Source of the DNA: an uncultured beta proteobacterium
GTDB lineage: Bacteria; Pseudomonadota; Gammaproteobacteria; Burkholderiales; Burkholderiaceae_B
Length of the DNA stretch: 7,609 nucleotides
NCBI GenBank assembly: GCA_903924715.1
Contig: CAIYCP010000067.1
Coordinates: 1-7,609 of the forward strand
Direction of reading: 5' to 3'
Below are positions 5,195-7,609 of the stretch, piece after piece. Position 1 is the stretch's first letter; each line of letters opens with the position of its first letter. The notes under the pieces were generated by a model. That model saw only the letters and a list, made by a program, of their open reading frames with translations. It was not told where the DNA came from and made no database searches. The translations under genes were made by a program, and so were the position numbers.

Positions 5195-7008
5195 TCGACG
5201 TCGCGCAGCAAGAGCAATCCCTCAAACAATTAGGCGTGCCTGAGGTCTGGTCGGGCCGTTCGTCTTACACCTTGCTCGATTTGGCGGATGAGTATGGTTT
5301 GCGGTTTGTGTGCCTGTGGGATCGGTGGCGACGTGAACCAGGCCGATGCTTAAGGCTGCATGGGGTGCTTGTCGTGCCAACGCTCCCCTCTCGCGACGCA
5401 CTGCGCGCGCACTTGTTGAGTCGTTTGCCAGACAAACTGCACGACCTTGCCCAGCAGCTGGCCGCGCAATGGCCGTTCAGTCTGCCCGGGGTGCACCGAC
5501 TTGAGTTCGAATCATTGCGTGTGACCCTGACTTTGGCGGTGGGTACGGCGCCCGTGCTTTTGTCGCGCCTCAGTCTTTTAGCGGATGCCGTCATTCTTTC
5601 GTCTGAGGTTTTGGCCGCGCCAGCGCAACAACAGACTGCGTTGGCGGTCGCGCTAGGTCGTTTAATCAAGAAAAACGCGGCGCTACTGGCGTTGACGACA
5701 ACGTCTGTTTGGCCTGCTTGGCTAGAAAGTCATTTGACCTTTCATGCGCAAGCCACGCAGCAGAGCGAAGGTGCAGTCAGTACCTTGGAAGTGGATTCGT
5801 CGAGTGCGCCAAAGCCAGTTGTGTTTTTAAGCGCGCGCGCATCTCCGAGGGGTCGCCCTCAAGAGGATCACGATGTTTCGCATGACCTGAGTTCTGGGCC
5901 ACAACAGTTGATTGTGGTGGGGGGCGGATTTGCGGGCATGCACGTGGCGCAGGCGATGGCACTGAGGGGTTGGCAGGTAACGGTGCTTGATGCTGCGTCA
6001 GAGCATGGCGGCGGACAGCGCGGGCATCTTGCTGCGGCGCTCACACCAGTGGTTTCGCGCGATGACGATCAGTACGCACGGTTGTCGCGCGCGGGGAGTT
6101 TGCGCGCGCAGGCCCGCTGGGCACAGTGGCCCGACTCGATTGTGATGGCGTGTGGCGCGCTTCAATTGCAGCGCGCGACCGGGCGTATTGTTGATTTAAA
6201 GAGAATCGTCGATGCATTGGCATTTCCGCAGCAGTGGCTGCAGTTCGTGGATGCGGCACAAGCAAGTGCGTTAGCTGGGCTGACGCTTGGGCGGGGTGGC
6301 TTGTATTTCCCGACGGCGCGACGGGTGCGGCCGGAGGCGTTGCTAGATCAACTCGCGCAGACAGAGGGCGTGCAGCGTATGACTGCGCAGGTTGCACGGG
6401 TTGAATCGTATGGTCAGCAGTGGCGCGTTTGGGACAGTTCAGGCAAGGTGATCGCCCAGGCACCGCAGGTGGTGTTGGCAGGCGGCTTGGCCACGCAACA
6501 GGTACTTCAAGCCAGTGGTTTGCTGCGAGCGGGTTCGCGTGTGGCGGCGATGTATGGCCTGGGGGGTGAGCTGACCTATGTTGCTCAGGCAATGCTTGCC
6601 GGTGGGCCACGCTGCATTGTGTCTGGGGACGGCTACATTCTGCCGGCGGTGCAGGGCCAATGTGTGCTGGGCAGCAGTTACCTCAATGAGGGCTATTCTG
6701 GAGAGACGACGCTGGCGGGTCGACAAGAAAACCTGGGTCGTGTTGCCAGCCTGTTGAATCAGCCTCTGGTGCTGAGCGCAGACGAGCAAGGCGCCTTAAA
6801 GGGCTGGGTGGGCCAGCGGGCGGTCGTGCCCGATCGGTTCCCGGTGGTGGGCCCGGTGCAGGGTTCGCCCGGCCTGTGGCTTGCAACGGGCTTCGCTTCT
6901 CGAGGGCTGACCTGGGCGAGTTTGGCCGGTGACCTCATCGCAGCGGCCCTAACTAGCGAGCCTATGCCACTAGAAAACGATATAATTGCGAGAATTAGTC
7001 AAAATTAG
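5170..7008 (+). CDS. mnmC: MnmC-like tRNA-modification protein: intact FAD oxidoreductase domain, degenerate methyltransferase domain
   Basis: A 612-residue protein aligned with MnmC (668 residues in E. coli). MnmC acts on cmnm5(s2)U34 of tRNAs: the FAD domain removes the carboxymethyl group and the N-terminal domain then methylates with SAM. The C-terminal half (about 245-612) looks active: dinucleotide-binding VVGGGFAGMHVAQA (249-262), LAAALTPVVSRDDD (287-300), LSRAGSLRAQARW (305-317), GDGYILP (486-492), and the ending GFASRGLTWASLAGDL. The N-terminal half (about 10-195) still aligns (WDRWRREPGRCLRLHG; AAQWPFSLPGVHRL), but where family members have a Gly-rich ESGFGTGLNFL-type loop it reads DLADEYGLRFV, and DGFAPxxNP has become SSEVLAAPAQQQ. 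The GTG at 5170 is the most upstream usable start, with only a weak GGGG 10 bases ahead; GTG 5191 is the alternative. Roughly 30 N-terminal residues of the family are absent. Oxidoreductase function is likely and methyltransferase activity unlikely. Confidence 0.85.
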   Translation: MLACESNVIDVAQQEQSLKQLGVPEVWSGRSSYTLLDLADEYGLRFVCLWDRWRREPGRCLRLHGVLVVPTLPSRDALRAHLLSRLPDKLHDLAQQLAAQWPFSLPGVHRLEFESLRVTLTLAVGTAPVLLSRLSLLADAVILSSEVLAAPAQQQTALAVALGRLIKKNAALLALTTTSVWPAWLESHLTFHAQATQQSEGAVSTLEVDSSSAPKPVVFLSARASPRGRPQEDHDVSHDLSSGPQQLIVVGGGFAGMHVAQAMALRGWQVTVLDAASEHGGGQRGHLAAALTPVVSRDDDQYARLSRAGSLRAQARWAQWPDSIVMACGALQLQRATGRIVDLKRIVDALAFPQQWLQFVDAAQASALAGLTLGRGGLYFPTARRVRPEALLDQLAQTEGVQRMTAQVARVESYGQQWRVWDSSGKVIAQAPQVVLAGGLATQQVLQASGLLRAGSRVAAMYGLGGELTYVAQAMLAGGPRCIVSGDGYILPAVQGQCVLGSSYLNEGYSGETTLAGRQENLGRVASLLNQPLVLSADEQGALKGWVGQRAVVPDRFPVVGPVQGSPGLWLATGFASRGLTWASLAGDLIAAALTSEPMPLENDIIARISQN

Positions 7009-7201
7009 CAGTTTTTTGATGAATAAAGAGCAATTTTAATAATTCATCAAATATAAAGAAACAGGCGCAGCATACGTAATTTTTAGCCCTACCCACCCGC
7101 TTCAAAATAAGATTAATCCGAATTTATACGGTTTGAGTTTATTAAAGTGGCTAAATCCGTCAGAATAGCGCCTTTGGTCGCTTAAACCTTCGCGCTAAAT
7201 A
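7009..7201. other. AT-rich spacer between mnmC and the glycoside hydrolase-like gene
   Basis: This 193-base stretch is clearly richer in A and T than both neighbouring genes. Apart from the inverted repeat at its left end I find no gene or tRNA in it. A weak promoter-like pair for the next gene is TTCAAA (7101-7106) and TATACG (7125-7130) with an 18-base spacer, each matching only four of six consensus bases. No Shine-Dalgarno sequence precedes the ATG at 7202 (GCGCTAAATAATG). Confidence 0.4.
7015..7051. repeat. 10-bp inverted repeat just after mnmC
   Basis: TTTGATGAAT (7015-7024) pairs exactly with ATTCATCAAA (7042-7051) across a 17-base loop, starting 7 bases after the mnmC stop. A T-run (7012-7017) precedes and joins the left arm instead of following the right arm, so it lacks the usual form of an intrinsic terminator. 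It may stabilise the mRNA 3' end, act as a weak terminator, or bind a regulator for the next gene. Confidence 0.5.
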
Positions 7202-7609
7202 ATGTACCTAGACACCCTCAAGCTGCTCGATACGCTGCCGACTAAGGCGAGCTTTGACGTGGGCGGTGGGTTTCGACTCGCCGTCGAGCCGCATGCACCT
7301 GGCGTGTACAGAATTCGCTGTGGTCGCCCTGAGGCGCTCGCGACTGATATTTTGCCCGGCGGTCGTGGCCGTGCGCATGCTGAGGTGCTACTCGCACGCC
7401 CTGAGGCGATTGGCGAATCGGTGCTTGAACCGTTAACAGGTGAGATCAAAGGTTGGCAACTGACGCAAGGGGACTCAACCCTCGAGTTGCAATCGCATCC
7501 GTTTCAATTGATTTTGAAGCGCCAGGGTAAGAACCTACTGGTCTTATCTGAAGCAGGTATTCAAGGCGCAGAAAATTTCTGGACGCTTGGTTTCGAACTC
7601 AGTCCACAA
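7202..7609 (+). CDS. Probable glycoside hydrolase family 31 enzyme, N-terminal fragment (3' end outside window)
   Basis: From the ATG at 7202 the frame stays open to the window edge, giving 136 residues that begin MYLDTLKLLDTLPTKASFDV. It is predicted to be cytoplasmic, since no signal peptide or membrane segment is visible. The pattern resembles the beta-sandwich (galactose-mutarotase-like) domain that precedes the TIM barrel in family-31 alpha-glucosidases and alpha-xylosidases. It has GGFRLAVEPHAPGVYRIRCGRP (residues about 21-42), then GWQLTQGDSTLELQSHPFQLILKRQGKNLL, where a strand pair is followed by the typical 'phe-x-leu-x-leu... gly-lys-x-leu-leu' wording, then FWTLGFELSP. In the family this would lead to a (Y)GLGE motif, which lies beyond the edge. 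The catalytic Asp residues are not in the window, so the assignment rests on N-terminal resemblance alone. It is separated from mnmC by an AT-rich spacer and probably has its own promoter. Confidence 0.6.
   Translation, partial: MYLDTLKLLDTLPTKASFDVGGGFRLAVEPHAPGVYRIRCGRPEALATDILPGGRGRAHAEVLLARPEAIGESVLEPLTGEIKGWQLTQGDSTLELQSHPFQLILKRQGKNLLVLSEAGIQGAENFWTLGFELSPQ

Noticed and set aside
6041..6610. Long minus-strand ORF (189 codons) inside mnmC
   Set aside because: It lies opposite the well-conserved FAD domain and gives a Pro/Ala/Arg/His-rich peptide typical of antisense frames in GC-rich genes. It has no recognisable domain.
1..7609. A defence system, prophage or CRISPR locus
   Set aside because: Every long coding frame matches a transporter, metabolic enzyme or tRNA-modification family. 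I see no integrase, transposase, nuclease or spaced repeats.

Overview
The window looks like chromosomal DNA from a moderate-GC betaproteobacterium, most likely Burkholderiales and possibly Alcaligenaceae. This rests on protein style: a fused MnmC whose FAD domain has the 'ALTPVVSRDD...LSRAGSLRAQARW' wording I associate with Burkholderiales, plus YdiK-, SbmA-, MgtE- and YeiH-type proteins. The family placement is an inference. I see no mobile element, CRISPR array, tRNA or rRNA. Most genes are housekeeping or transport genes.

Layout. Bases 1-2329 (+ strand) hold the 3' end of an SbmA/BacA-type peptide transporter, a complete YdiK-type AI-2E-family permease and a cysteine dioxygenase of the cupin fold. 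The gaps are only 42 and 37 bases, so they could share a transcript. Facing them on the minus strand are an MgtE magnesium transporter (2374-3840) and, upstream of it, a YeiH-type putative sulfate exporter (3904-4947). A 222-base divergent region (4948-5169) carries a perfect 7+7 inverted repeat and a short tandem repeat. It precedes a plus-strand mnmC-like gene (5170-7008). A 193-base AT-rich spacer with a 10-bp inverted repeat follows. At the right edge is the 5' end of a reading frame that looks like the N-terminal domain of a family-31 glycoside hydrolase (7202 to the edge).

How they may work together. Cysteine dioxygenase starts oxidative cysteine breakdown, which leads to sulfite and sulfate. 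A YeiH-family protein two genes away could move the oxidised sulfur out. This link is an inference from proximity, because the two genes converge and are not in one operon. The other genes (peptide uptake, Mg2+ uptake, tRNA wobble modification, sugar hydrolysis) show no common pathway.

The most unusual feature is the mnmC gene. Its C-terminal FAD oxidoreductase half is well kept. Its N-terminal half can still be aligned with the MnmC methyltransferase domain, but the SAM-binding glycine loop, the Asp-Gly-Phe-Ala-Pro catalytic-loop motif and the first ~30 residues are lost or replaced. It appears to be a two-domain MnmC with a dead methyltransferase, still translated as one open frame.
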